A DNA stretch of 64,000 bases from Pseudo-nitzschia pungens (GCA_037355855.1 CM074760.1:5572501-5636500), one strand, 5' to 3'. Shown: positions 12,706-24,636, counted from the first letter of the stretch. Notes: generated by a model from the letters alone, not told the origin. Made by a program: numbers and translations.

Positions 12706-15700
12706 ATGACCAAGTCCCTTCCGCTGTCGGTGTGGATCCTTGCCGTCTTGAATCTGGCAAGGCTTGCATGGGGTGTGCATTCGCCTGCCTCTTCGTCATC
12801 ATCGTCGTCATCATCAACGTCTTCGTCGTCGCTGCTGCTCTCCAAATCCATTGTTGGCGGGTCCACCGAATTGCGGTCTCCCTCGCCAAAGGAGGAGGAG
12901 CAGGACGAAGCTTCGACTCTCTTTCACAGCGTGAACCGAAAACACACCGATGCAGAGGACGACGAACGGATTTACGTCGAAAAACGAAACGGAACCAAAG
13001 AACCCCTGCAGCGAATAAAGGTGCGTGCGTCTCTGTGTCTGCGTGTTTGCGTGCGTCTGTTTCGAAGGTTTCGATGCACGCGAAAGGTTTTCTTCGATCG
13101 TCGCGATTGTTTATGGTTGCCGTTGCCGTTGCTGTTGTTGCTAGTATTGCATTTGCATTTGCACTTGCATTTGCATTCGATGCGTCACCCTTGCCAATAA
13201 CATAACTCAATCAACTCGATGATGATGACGATCCATGCATGAATGCATTCGACATTCCGTTTCACGACATTCCGTTCCGTTCCGTTCCGTTCAGATCGTG
13301 GAACGCCTCCGAAACCTGGCGGCCACCTTTCCGAGAGAGGACGCCGAAACGCTGACCGACCGGCTCGACCTGGAATCCCTCGCGGAATCGATCCTGCGCG
13401 GCACGTACCCGGGGGTCAGCTCGTACGAGATCGACATCCTGGCGGCGGAAACCGCGGCCAGCATGGCGACGCAGCACGTCCTGTACGCGCGGTTGGCCGC
13501 CCGGATCCTGGTTTCGCTGAACCACAAGTACACGCCCCCGACCTTTTCGGGGGCGGTCGAAGCGATCGAGGAGGAGATAAGCTACATCGATCCGAGCATC
13601 GCGGAACTCGTGCGGCGGAGGGGGGCCGAGATCGACGAGCGCATCCGGAACGAGAGGGACCTGGAATTCTCCTACTTTGGATTCAAGACCCTGGAGCGGT
13701 CGTATCTGCTAAAGACGAACGAGGGACGCTTTCTGGAACGACCGCAGTACCTGCTGATGAGGGTCGCCCTGGGAATACACTGCACGGACCGGATATCGGG
13801 GAGGCCGAAAACGCGGGAGGAAGAAGACCGGCGGCTGGAGGCCGCCTTCGAGACGTACGACTCCATGAGCGAGGGATACTTCACCCACGCCTCCCCCACG
13901 CTCTTCCATTCCGGCACGACCCATCCCCAGCTGTCGAGCTGCTTTTTGGTGCAGATGAGCGACGACTCGATCTCCGGGATCTACGACACCCTCAAGCGGT
14001 GCGCCGTGATCTCCAAGGCCGCGGGAGGGATCGGGCTGAGCGTCCACAACATCCGGGCGAGGGGGTCCCCGATCCGGGGCACGCGGGGCGTCTCCAACGG
14101 ACTGGTGCCGATGCTCCGGGTCTACGACGTGACGGCGCGGTACGTCGATCAGGGGGGCGGGAGGCGGCCCGGCGCCTTTGCCGTCTACATCGAACCCTGG
14201 CACTCCGACATCTTCGACGTGCTCAACCTCAAAAAGAACCACGGAAAGGAGGAACAGCGGGCCCGCGATTTGTTCTACGGGTTGTGGATCCCCGACCTGT
14301 TCATGAAGCGGGTGGAAAACGACGAGCAGTGGAGTCTCATGTGCCCCGACCTGTGTCCCGGACTCGCGGAGTGCCACGGAACCGAGTTCGAGGAGCTATA
14401 CGAACGATACGAGAAGGAGGGACGCTTCAGTCGCCAGCTGCGCGCCCGGGAGGTCTGGTCGGCCATCCTGGAATCCCAGATCGAAACCGGAACCCCGTAC
14501 ATGCTCTTCAAGGACGCGGCCAACCAAAAGAGCAACCAGAAGAACATCGGCACCATCCAGTGCAGCAACCTGTGCACCGAAATCATTCAGTACACCGACG
14601 AGGAAGAGGTCGCCGTCTGCAATCTGGCAAGCATGTAAGTGAAAAACAAAAACAAAAAAATCGATCCTCAAGAGCACGAACGAAAACCGAAGAAAGGGTT
14701 TGTCGGTCGGATTGCTTGCGTTGCGTTCGCAGGATTCGTTCGTTCCCTGGTCTCATCAATCTTGCTTGCTTGCTTCCTCCGCTTCTTCCTTCCTTCCTTT
14801 CACGAACAGATGCCTCCCAAAGTATGTAGTTTCCGATAGGGGTCCCTACGGATCCGTGGATCCAGATTCTGGGAGAGCCTATTTCGATCACGAGGCTCTC
14901 CACAGAACCACAAAGATCGTGACCCGCAACCTCAATCGCATCATCGATGTCAATAGCTATCCGGTTCCGGGGGCAAAGAAATCCAACAGGCGCCACCGAC
15001 CGATCGGATTGGGAGTCTCGGGTCTGGCGGATGCCTTCATTCGCCTGGGCCTTCCCTTTACGTGCGACCGGGCGAAGGAACTCAACGAGGCGATTTTCGA
15101 GACGATCTACCACGCGGCCCTGGAGGCGAGCATAGAACTCGCGGAAGAAAACGGCCACTACGAGACGTTTCCCGACTCGCCGGCCAGCAGGGGGGAATTC
15201 CAATTCGACATGTGGAACACTCCCGCGGACGACCTGCCCAGCAAACGGCCGAAAGAAGGACGGGCGTTTCTGGGAAAGTACGCGGAGCCCTATCGAACCG
15301 AGGGGTACGATTGGGAAAAGCTGCGGGGGTCCATGATGAAGCACGGTTTGAGGAACTCGCTCTTGCTCGCTCCCATGCCGACGGCATCCACGTCTCAGAT
15401 CTTGGGCGTCAACGAGTGCTTCGAGCCGTTCAGCTCGAACCTGTACCTTCGCCGCGTGAAAGCGGGCGAATTCATCATGGCGAATCCCCACTTGCTCCAG
15501 GACTTTGACGGACAGGGGTCTGTGGACACCGGCGGTCCGCAACCAACTCATGCGAGACGGAGGGTCGGTGGCAAACATCGACGGCATTCCCGCCGACCTG
15601 AAAGAAGTGTACAAGACGGTCTGGGAAATCAAAATGAAAAACATCATCGACATGGCGGCAGACAGGGGGAAATTCATCGACCAGAGCCAGAGCTTGAACT

Positions 15701-16049
15701 TAGTTCATTGCCGATCCGAACATGGACAAGCTGACCGCCATGCATTTTTATGCCTGGAAGAAGGGGTTGAAGGTACGTAAACCGGGCGGAACATCTGTGC
15801 AACATCGCAATGAATACATCACGGAAGAGGATCTCGAAATAGAAAATGATCGAACGAACAACAGGGGATGTTGCTAACTCCATGTTTTTGTTGAAATCAC
15901 CATCTCCACCACAGACCGGGATGTACTATCTTCGAACCAAGCCAGCCGTAAACGCTATACAATACACAGTTGATAAGGGGTCGGTGTCATCAAGTTCCGT
16001 GCAAATCGTCGACGATGAAGAAGAGGTCTGCGTGAGCTGTCAGGCATGA
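12706..16049 (+). CDS. Ribonucleoside-diphosphate reductase large subunit (class I), two +1 frame offsets
   Basis: Makes deoxyribonucleotides with an R2 partner. Exons 12706-13020, 13295-14634, 14810-15772 and 15915-16049 fit GT-AG and phase. The ATP-cone ([13 protein letters not shown]), the active-site Cys in SSCFLV (Cys321), the NxCxE triad in CSNLCTEI (Asn530, Cys532, Glu534) and the C-terminal CVSC redox pair are all visible. Two single-base excesses break exon 3. At 15504-15507 (GACTTTGACG) the frame must move +1 to continue into TDRGLW; at 15700-15703 (AACTTAGTTC) it must move +1 again to reach FIADPN and AWKKGLK. Counting both as one extra base, the total is 917 codons, an exact multiple of three. 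Before the ATP-cone there are ~85 extra residues beginning with a hydrophobic leader and a Ser run. GC content is higher than in neighbouring genes. Confidence 0.88.
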
Positions 16050-16265
16050 GTCCATCGGCGGTTTGCACGTCAATTTTTCTAGAATCGAAATCTAAATTAA
16101 ACAAATGGCCCAGCTAGCGTAAAGTGATGAAAATTGTGTCTCATGTGCTCGACCGAAAGTTTGCTAGCTATAGTTTCCTCAAAACCGTCGAGATTATTTT
16201 TGTACCGTAGAATAGAGTGTCACAATAAATAATAATAGTCTAGTTATAATCAGTATTTAAGATCC

Positions 16266-16998
16266 TTAGAATTTCTTCAAGTCAACCTTGAACTTCTTGG
16301 CAGCGGCATCAATTCCTCCCAACTTGTTTACCGTCTTGATTCCCTTGGTGGAAAGTCGAAGCTTTACGTTGCGGTCGAGTTCTTCGGAGAAGAATCGCTT
16401 GGTTTGGAGGTTGACTTCTTGGACCTTGTGGATACGCTTGTGGGAGAAAGTGACGACACGGGCCTTGCGGTTGGCCTTCTTTCCGAGCAAATCGCACTCG
16501 CGGGCTCGCATTTCCATGGAGGCGGCACCACTGCGTTGGGCAGGGCACTGCAACAAAAACCGAGAAACAACAGGAGGGAAGAGTGTTAGGATGAATTCGG
16601 AATAAAACAGTATGCACCCGTCGGGTGAAACTTCATGATACCCGCGGAGAGAGGAAAAAGTCTGGATGAAACGATGATTCCCCCGTGTCACAGCGGGCTC
16701 GCTCAGCTCCCGTTCTAGAACAAGAGTCCGACATCGTTTTGTATCAACATTCAGCCCTGACCCATACTGTTGCTGAGGGAAACTCTGTGCAATACTCGTA
16801 GAGAGGGGGAGTCCGGACAAAAGTGATGGATTCTTGACAGGAAGTGTAGGAAAACTGCCGTTCGTTCAAAGAAACGAACGCGATCTCCAACAGATTCTAC
16901 CAACGCACCTGTCTGGAAGTGACAACAGGGGTGCCCATGAAGGCAGCAGCCTGTACGACGGCAATAACAGCAACGAGGAGAGTAAGGAACTTGCTCAT
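16266..16998 (-). CDS. Ribosomal protein bL28, plastid-type presequence
   Basis: Large-subunit protein of bacterial-type ribosomes. Two exons, 16998-16909 and 16547-16266, joined in phase 0, give 123 residues. Exon 1 is a compact signal peptide followed by AAA-Phe20-Met, matching the ASAF-type cleavage site of proteins imported into diatom plastids. Exon 2 is the bL28 domain: CDLLGKKANRKARVVTFSH, then the RFFSEELDRNVKLRLSTKGIK segment typical of L28. The 361-base intron separates targeting from functional parts, a common arrangement for transferred organelle genes. Plastid location is inferred from the presequence. Confidence 0.9.
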
Positions 16999-19347
16999 GG
17001 TTATATTCTTATTTATTGTGTGTGTGATACAGTACAATAGCAAGTGTTTCCGTCGTGATGGGTCGCCGTTCGTGTCTGTTTGTCAGAAACTACGCGACGA
17101 AACGAGTTGATGTGTTGATGACGCGGAGGAAGCCAGTGTTCTCACCGTTTTGGATGAACTCGTCTCCACCAAGAAAACGTTCGTCTATCGCATGGTGCCT
17201 TTATGTGGGTTCGTACGTCGTTCATATTCTATTCATTCTAAATACGTCATCGTCCTATTTTAGTCCTTTTCAGTCCCGTTCATGTTTGAAAGTAACCTTA
17301 GTCCTCTTCTGTACAAATTTTTTCTGACAAGCAGTTTGATCACAAAACTCCACCTTTCTTTCGATTTTTTCACTTTCCCTCCAAAGAATGCAATCAGGAT
17401 GGCAAACCTGTTCGGAGGGTTAGGAAACATGAATAGGTCAAGAAGCGCATTCTGTAACACAATCATGCGTCTCGCGAGGTAGCCGTTTGAAATGAGTACC
17501 AATAGTACATTTTTTTGCAAATAATGCCCATCTCCCAAAATGACGCGAGAACGGAAACACTCGTTTTGAGGATACTTAGGCTTCGCGAATATTCGATGAC
17601 GGAGAGTTACAAGAAAAAATGAGAGCATTTGCTAGAATTTGTCGGTTTGAAGATACTGAAGACCTGCGACTTCAGCATTCAAATGAAGATAGTTCGGTGC
17701 CCTGAAATACAGTTGTGCGATAGGATTCAGCGTTACGACTTTTCTAAAAACAGGTGAGTCGTCCAGAGTTGGGGCACTTGGAACGATCCATCTGTCGATT
17801 GCATTCGACTTAGGCACTCATTCGTCACTCGAGGACGTGGTCTTATACTCGTCCCTCTCCACTTGATTTTGATCCAAATCGTGATCTATTGGTCAAGAAG
17901 ATATTGATGCATTCCGTTCTAACTTTGTTGGTGAACCCAAAAGTTCCAAATACGAAGTGAAGTGAAGGGGAAAGTTCGCGCGAAATGGATAGTTCTGATC
18001 TTTGGAAAGAAAAACATCGTTTCCTTCGCTGTCCAACAATGGGTGAAGTGTGTTAAACGCTGGTGTCACTTAACACGCTTTGCGACACGCGTAGTCCGAG
18101 GGTCCAGTCATTGGACGTTGTTCCTGCGTCTCGATCCTGCAAAAAAGTGTATTCCTGACCGTTAGAGAAAATGCGATATTCAGAACTCCAGCGATTCGCG
18201 ACGCGTTCCGTTGCCTGTCGAGGTGGGTTCTGTTGGAGTTCGTCACTCCGAAAAGACCAAATCGTATCGAGACGTTTCTTGTTGCACAAGTTTCGGCTCG
18301 CGTCGATTCCCACCACGTTCACTGCGTTGTGATCCCCCTGTGAGTGCCTCTTTCATTAGACGGTCTGGGCATTGAACCGTCAATTCGTCTCGTCCTAGCA
18401 TATGGAAGGATCGAAAAACACCGATCTCTTTACTGGTTGGAATGACGCGGTTGTTCAGTTGTTTCGGTGGCCTAGCCTCGGATTCTGAGGGATTCCAAAC
18501 AATCGTATAATGCTTGAAAACGTGAATGACAATCTCTTGACGCCGTTCACTCCTTTTGAACGACGGAAATCAAAAGAATAACAAGTGATGTTTGGGTGGT
18601 GGGGACAGAATTTTGTCCGTGGCAATGCTCTGTCGACATTGAAGGATGATTGGAGCAACGCGCCAAACAATAGCGTGGTGCCACTTGCAATTGTACGAAG
18701 GAAGGGGTGCTTTGTGTGTTGTACGTGCGATAATAATGGGACGCATCGACTACATATGTTCTTGAAATCATTGATGGATCCGATCAACGCTTGGCGCAAA
18801 GACATACCAATGTTCGAAAGAATGATTTCACGTCCAACTTCGAACGGAAGAAACCATCGGAATTGGATTCTATACACTGTAGCGCAGTTCATGGGTTTGC
18901 CGAGGCCAGCATCGGGAAGTGTATAATTCAGTGAGCAAATAGCAGCACAAGCCGAGACGAACATGTGCCGTTTGTTGGTGATAAACAAATCGATTGAGGC
19001 CAATCTCTTTCCGCCCAAAACTATCAAACTAACGCATCAAAACGATGTGTCGGAAATCGCACTATGCTTCGTTCGTGCGATCCTCACCCTCCCAGGCGAG
19101 AGGGTCGCTACGAGTATCGCGGTCTGGAAGAAATGCATTGATGCCGAGGACACCAGAGCTTGTTCTTCGAAAACAAGTGGGACACGCCGGCAACATGATT
19201 TTTGCTGCTGTCACGGAGCCCCGTATCGCTGCGCTGTGGTCGGCAAACCAACTGTGGTTGTCTCGTTCCAGCAAAAGCAAAGAACCCACAACGACGATAA
19301 AACCATCAATCCGTCGGATCCCAGAGCTTTGAGCAAAAGTCCATTTT
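16999..19347. other. Long intergenic region, no confident gene
   Basis: About 2.3 kb between the bL28 start and the NDUFS5-like 3' end. Only short open frames occur before 18.4 kb. From 18399 to 18926 one plus-strand frame has unusually few stops (separate entry). I see no RNA gene or recognisable domain. Confidence 0.4.
18399..18926 (+). other. Possible decayed open reading frame
   Basis: A single plus-strand frame contains only a TGA near 18477, a TAA near 18576 and a terminal TAA near 18924. The longest open piece is 18585-18926 (113 codons). I recognise no family. The opposite strand is also open over 18455-19027, so the strand is uncertain. It may be an old transposon or gene remnant, or chance. 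Confidence 0.2.
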
Positions 19348-20221
19348 TTATTGAGAGTTTCTGTTATGAGGAAGATTGCCGAAATTTATATAAACCGATG
19401 AGCCTAACGATACCACGATCGTTGGCATCGTGTTGTGTTCCTCGATCGATAGCATGCACGTCACGCCGTCCAGTCCGGTACGGTTCAACGGCATGTGCCA
19501 CAATGAATCCTTCGAATCACTCCGTGGACCGATCGATTCCATTCGATTCGATCCAGTCTCGTTGTTCGTTTGTTGATTCATTGACATAATGGTTTGCTGA
19601 TTTATTCTTCTCCCCGCCTTGGCTCGGATTTTTCCGGCGGTGAGGGGCTTTGAGTAGAATTCGTCCGTCACCCCAGCGTCGGAATGAATATCGAATTTCG
19701 TTCCCAGGGCTTCTCGTCGCTTCTTTTCCTCGACAACCTGGAGTCGACGCTTCTTTTCCTTGAAACCATGGATGCATTCGAAGTAATCCTCGTTCTCACC
19801 CCAGCACATGGCAGCGGGGCTGTCCGCGGTTTTCCGGGACTGCCGATTATTATGACGACAAAAGTAGTAAGAATAACAGTAAAAGTAGCAGTAACAACGA
19901 ACCACGGCGAATGAGACGAATGAATCGTTCGGTTGCCAATAATTGATCGAAGGACCTTTTCAACACCGCACTCCACTGCCGATCACCTTTGGAGCAAACC
20001 TTTCGTGAAGATCTAGTTCCTACAGATTGTTTCCCACTCGTCACGGTAAGACCACTATCTGTTCCGTTTCGTTTCCGCCCGTTTGTTCTCCAATCCATTC
20101 CATCGAGAACAACCGACAACAGACTACTAGTATTGCTTCGACTTACGACACACTTCTTCAGGTCGGCGAAAAAAGGATAGCACCGACCAAGGGTTCCGGT
20201 AACTCCGACACCACTCGACAT
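19348..20221 (-). CDS. NDUFS5-like complex I accessory subunit (twin CX9C)
   Basis: Small intermembrane-space-facing subunit of NADH:ubiquinone oxidoreductase. Exon 1 (20221-20147) encodes MSSGVGVTGTLGRCYPFFADLKKCV, here split for length: it opens with MSSGVGVTGTLGRC and ends YPFFADLKKCV. Exon 2 starts at 19839 in phase 0. The first CX9C pair is in exon 1 and the second (CWGENEDYFEC) in exon 2, the pattern expected for a MIA40-imported twin-CX9C protein. The opening, a SG(F/W)GITG-like stretch then GRCY, and the second-pair DYFEC are close to the NDUFS5 consensus. After the helical K/R-rich tail the frame stays open to TGA-type termination at 19348, giving ~188 residues against ~100 for the usual protein, so the 3' end may be wrong or an intron missed. 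Confidence 0.72.
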
Positions 20222-21807
20222 CTTCTCGGCGCTGGATTAGAAATCAAAGTATCAAACAAAAAAAATCTGGAAGCGAGATCCTCCGTCTCCGGTTTCCTTT
20301 CAACAGCTGTCGCGTTGTAGATAGAGATAGCCAACAACAGCTACACCCAATTGACCCGATCGGCTTCGTTGTTGGCATACGTTACCTGTACCGTAAAGCA
20401 CGTACCGGTACAAGGGCGGTAAGGCTTGCCGTATCGCTTGTCGTTCTTGTTGTCGGTTTGATGCGCTGCTGTCTGCTGCTCCGATGTGCGAGGTTCGAGT
20501 ACTTGTATGTACCGTAGGGTATCATACGTACCCTGAGTACCCTCCCTACAATACCACAAAGCATGTACCGGTGGCCGATGGCCTAACGGTACGGGATGCG
20601 GGGTGCATGGTGACCGACAGCACTCACAGAAGCTGCCACTTCCTAAATCAAGTTTACAACAAACCAAGCAAAAATACGCATACCAGTAATCGTAAGAATC
20701 GTGGATAATGCCCAACATTGATTTCCTATCATTGTGACTAACATTGTTTGTCAATTGAAGAAGATGCAGCAAAGGTCTTTGGCATTTGCAACAAATTCAT
20801 TGGTCTTCTTGATTGTGACAAGCAATAGTACTACTAGAAGTGGGAGGATCTATTGATAATTTTGAAAGGGTCATTCATTCAGTGAAATTTGATATCAGTG
20901 GCAATTTTTTGCATCTCAAATCAGCTTGATGAAAGGACCAAAGCAAAGTTCAAAAGGTAGGTTTCATCTCCCAGTCGCATGGACTGTTTTGAGGAGGATT
21001 GAACTGTTTTGAGGATTCGGATGTGATTTCAAGAGGAGTAACAGGAATTTAAGAACTCAAAGTGACTAAAAAGCAGATTTATCACATTTTTTGTTTCAGA
21101 AATGTTTTGAAATTTTGGATTGGACGGGACCATCTTCCCACTGCTCTAGACCATTTCTTGTTACTAGTACTGACACTGCAATGTCATTGAATGAATGTCG
21201 GTTTTCACTAGAGTGATCCTTGGCTGGGAATGCCCCGGGTTCTTGATCAAGCACTCTTTGAGATGAATGTTGATGATCTTGTTTGAAATCAGAATAATTA
21301 TGTACCAGACCTATCAAAATGCAAAAGGCACAACAACTAGACTCAGCAACAATAGAAGCTTTTTCATCCTCACTGACAAAAGAATCTTTGCTTTGCAACA
21401 AAATTAGGAGGAGAAGGTAGCTGCTCCTCCACTGATTGTCAAGGTGACTTAGTTGCAGCACAAAGCTTTGTATCATCAGTTGACATGAAGTGTGTAATGG
21501 TTTTTATCCCAAAGATCTTGTCCAACTCCAATTCTTGACATTTTTTTGCAGCATGCTGCTGCTTCATGCAAGAAGTCAGTTTTGGACAAGAGTTGAGCAG
21601 CACACGTGTACAATCAGGTAGGTAACTACCAATTCCCATCCAGTTCTTTTGCTTTTTGACCACTAGCTGCCTCATGACTACCAATGAGGAAAGATTCACT
21701 AAACGGAAACATGTGAAGCGCAATAAATGTATACGAACGATGCGTTTGATTGTAGGTATATAAACAATCAATTCAATGCTATCTGCAGCGAAGCACATAT
21801 AAAATGA
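20222..21807. other. Intergenic region, no confident gene
   Basis: About 1.6 kb between the NDUFS5-like start and the tRNA. Minus-strand open frames at 21439-21798 (119 codons) and 21096-21476 (126 codons, another frame) are adjacent but have no recognisable domain; they could be parts of a broken gene or chance. TACCGTA-type motifs lie near 20.39-20.58 kb. Confidence 0.35.
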
Positions 21808-21878
21808 GCTTTGTTAGTTTAGTGGTAAAATATCTGCCTTCCAAGCAGATGTCCTGGGTTCGATTCCCAGACAAAGCA
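21808..21878 (+). tRNA. tRNA-Gly(TCC)
   Basis: A complete 71-base cloverleaf without intron. The acceptor stem GCTTTGT pairs with ACAAAGC, followed by discriminator A. The D-arm contains AGTGGTA (A box), the anticodon stem TCTGC/GCAGA encloses loop CTTCCAA with anticodon TCC at 21840-21842, and the T-arm is CTGGG-TTCGATT-CCCAG (B box). CCA is not encoded, as expected for a nuclear gene. Confidence 0.97.
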
Positions 21879-21879
21879 A

Positions 21880-21883
21880 TTTT
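21880..21883 (+). terminator. RNA polymerase III terminator
   Basis: A TTTT run begins two bases after the tRNA discriminator base, the usual minimal pol III stop. Confidence 0.75.
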
Positions 21884-22486
21884 ACATGACCTCCGTATCC
21901 TTTTGTTCCGCCCAAACACAGCACCTTTTCAACTCTTACACAGGAAAGAACGTACTGGTAGAACGGAAATACGACTCATTATGTTTGTCTTTGCCCACCG
22001 ATGAATGCACACTGGCGCTATCACGGTATGCACAACTTTGTGTTCATCCCCTTCACGAATGTCGCCTGCAGCAGTCTGAGTGAAACGTATTTCGTAGGGT
22101 TCGGAATGCGATTGTTGATTCGAAGTCGTTTCATACGGCCGCAGTGACTGAGTTGCTAGCCCTATTCGCACTTTTCACGACAATGCCTACGGGACGGTGC
22201 GTGCTACTTGTATTTTCTTTCAAACTGTTCCAAAAATTCCCAACTGATCCAAATCGCTCGCACGCACGCACGCCTCCGGTGGCAAACAACAAGAACAAGG
22301 TTGAAAAAGTGGTTCATCATTCTGTCTATTATTACAATCAAAAGCAAGTATCACCGAGCGCGAGCAATCCGAGAGGGGACTCCCATCCCATTCGGTTTTG
22401 CGGTGCACCCATGCGTGCAGAAATTCCTTCCTTCCATTGGTGCCCAACCACGCTGTGTTCCAACCGAGAATCGATCGATCGATCAA
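21884..22486. other. Intergenic spacer
   Basis: Six hundred bases between tRNA-Gly and the 3' end of the MRTO4 gene. It contains (CGCA)n and (CGAT)n short runs near 22.26 and 22.47 kb. No gene seen. Confidence 0.5.
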
Positions 22487-23368
22487 TCACGCAAGCTTTT
22501 CGAAGGCTCCCGTTTTCGCCGACCAGTAGCAAACCAGCTTGACGCGGAATTCCGACAGCTTGATTCCGAAATGGGACAGCGCCTTGCACTTTTCGGGAGA
22601 GAGAGTTTCTCCCTGTTTGCAGAGTCTGTGCTCCGTCTTGCCATCCAGCAGCACGATCTTCCCGTTGTCGATCTTGACCGGGAGTCCCTGCTTTCGGAAC
22701 TGTTGCTCCATCATGGAAACCGGGTGGTTGGCCAGCATCTCGTTCGTGACGAAAACGTCCCGGGGCGCGACGGAGCCGGCCCTGGCAAAATCCGGCTCGC
22801 ACAGGTCCTCGAAGTATCGCTCGACCCCCGTTTTGTTTCTCGACGTGAAGAGCAGACCGACCGATTCCGAGATCTCGCTCGATACGTGCCGGAGGTTGTC
22901 GGCGTATTCGTCCTCCGGAGTCCTTCCGAGGGCGATCTGCAAGAGTTTGTTCTTTCCCAAAAAAATACGAGACGGAGCCGATTCGTCGTTGCTGTTGCCG
23001 TCGTCGTTCATGTCGTCCCCGGCTTCCTCCTTGGCTCGGAAATGCATGCGAATGTCCTTGAATTTGTTGCTTCTCATGTTCTCGTACGAAAAGAGAAACA
23101 GGCTGTCGTGGGCGTCGATCGCGTCGCGAACCTCCTGCACGTAGGCCGACTTGTGTTCTCGCGTCGCTCTCTTCGAGACCTTTGTCAGAGGCACTGATGC
23201 GCGATGGCAAAGCAACGAAAACAGGCAGGAACAAAAAAAGCGGAACTCTCGTGTTAGACGGGCTGCAACCGCGACGTGTCGACAGGCCGAGTCGGGTATC
23301 AATCAATCAATCAAAAGGAACAAAATCATGGCTCGCTTACCCAATCTAGCTCGTTTTGATCGTGGCAT
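22487..23368 (-). CDS. MRTO4: Ribosome assembly factor MRTO4 (Mrt4, uL10 family)
   Basis: Nucleolar protein that holds the P-stalk site of pre-60S subunits until exchanged for P0/uL10. Exon 1 is only 28 bases (23368-23341, MPRSKRARL plus one base), joined by GT-AG to exon 2 (23193-22487), giving about 244 residues. The basic N-terminus MPRSKR, then VPLTKVSKRATREHK and the FLFSYENMRSNKFKDIR segment match the Mrt4 consensus. A following linker is acidic and Asn/Asp-rich (DDMNDDGNSNDES), longer than in yeast. IFLGKNKLLQIALGRTPEDEY is the next conserved block, followed by the uL10-type insertion domain. Start chosen because the conserved MPRSKR only appears in the small upstream exon. Confidence 0.93.
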
Positions 23369-24636
23369 GGTGAATGTTCTTTGTGAGTCTGCTCGGATAG
23401 GTACTTGTGCGGATTGATCGATAGTAGCACGGACGGAATTTACCAGTCGTCGTCGTCGTCGTCGTCGTCTCCCGATTCGGTTCTATAGAAAAGGATTGGG
23501 ATTCGAATTGAACCGCAAGTTCATACTGTACGAGGAGTAAAACCTTCACTTGTAGACCGATACTCACTGGCTCACGCAGCTTTTTTTCTCGGAAGGAACA
23601 CCGAAAGCGGAAAAGCGCACGCAAAGTAATCTCGATGCACGACTCTTTCGTATTATCGAAGGAATGAAAATCGAAACCGATTGGCGGGGAGGAAGTCTGT
23701 TCGCAAACAGGAGCAACCCAAACCGGCAATTTCTTCGAGATTTTGATCCATTCGCAAAAAAATGAATGGTCCTGGTTTCATTCCACGTAGCAAAGCCTAG
23801 TATGGAGTCCTTAATAATAGTTACAATAGCCCCTTGGATTTGTCGCGCACGCCCAAAGCCTGATCCAGCACCAAAGTTGGAGGGCACGCGTCTTTGGCCC
23901 ATGATTTCTATCCGTTCGCTCGTCACCGGTCTCCGGTACATGTTACCGGTAGGTATGCTACTGAAATGTACGTGTGATTACCTGTACATTACATCACTGT
24001 ACCTACAAGTACTGAGGCAAAGGATGAATGAATCAATCCATCCATCTCGCAATGATCCATGTCGCACGATTCTTCACTGGGATGGAATTAGAGATCCATT
24101 GCCTTCCTGCTTCCACTACGACACAGTACGTGGGTAAACTGTACGAAAAACCGTCCAAACAAATTAAATAATACGAAAATACGAAAAAATAATGTTACCT
24201 TACCTTTTAATCTCGCGATAATCCTGCAAGAAGTAACCTCACCTGGTACCAGTAATTAAGTTACGTACCAGTACAACAATACGGTACCGTAAGTTACTCG
24301 CTACCTCCCGAGTGCCCTGTCCTGCGTTGCGGATAACTAATCTTACCGTAGTAAAGCAGTGGTAAAAGAAATCATGCCTCTAGCTGCAATTGTTTGCCCC
24401 CTCGCTCAGACGTAGTATTCCGAGTCTTTTCATACGATACCGTAAGGTTACACACCCCACCGATTGATTGATTCATTCCTGCCCCACCAGTGTTAACCAT
24501 TCTGGGCACACGAGGGATAGAATAGAATACACAACGGATGTTGAAGGAGAGTTGGTGCCTGGAAACGAAACGAATCGAATCAAAATCAAAACAGTCTCGA
24601 GCCATCCAAAATCCATCCATCGCATCGCGAGCGACC
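23369..24636. other. Divergent intergenic region
   Basis: About 1.3 kb between the MRTO4 and TBL1-like starts. It has a GTC trinucleotide run (23446-23469) and, from 24.2 to 24.45 kb, several GGTACC/TTACCGTA motifs including the 12-bp palindrome TACGGTACCGTA at 24280-24291. Open frames in it have no recognisable domain. Confidence 0.45.

Noticed and set aside
12345..13205. Long overlapping frames around ribonucleotide reductase exon 1
   Set aside because: They are alternative frames of the leader exon, intron 1 and upstream repeats; the conserved ATP-cone is only in the frame starting at 12706.
13243..14829. 528-codon frame on the plus strand
   Set aside because: Arg/Gly/Pro-rich shadow of the GC-rich ribonucleotide reductase exon; no domain.
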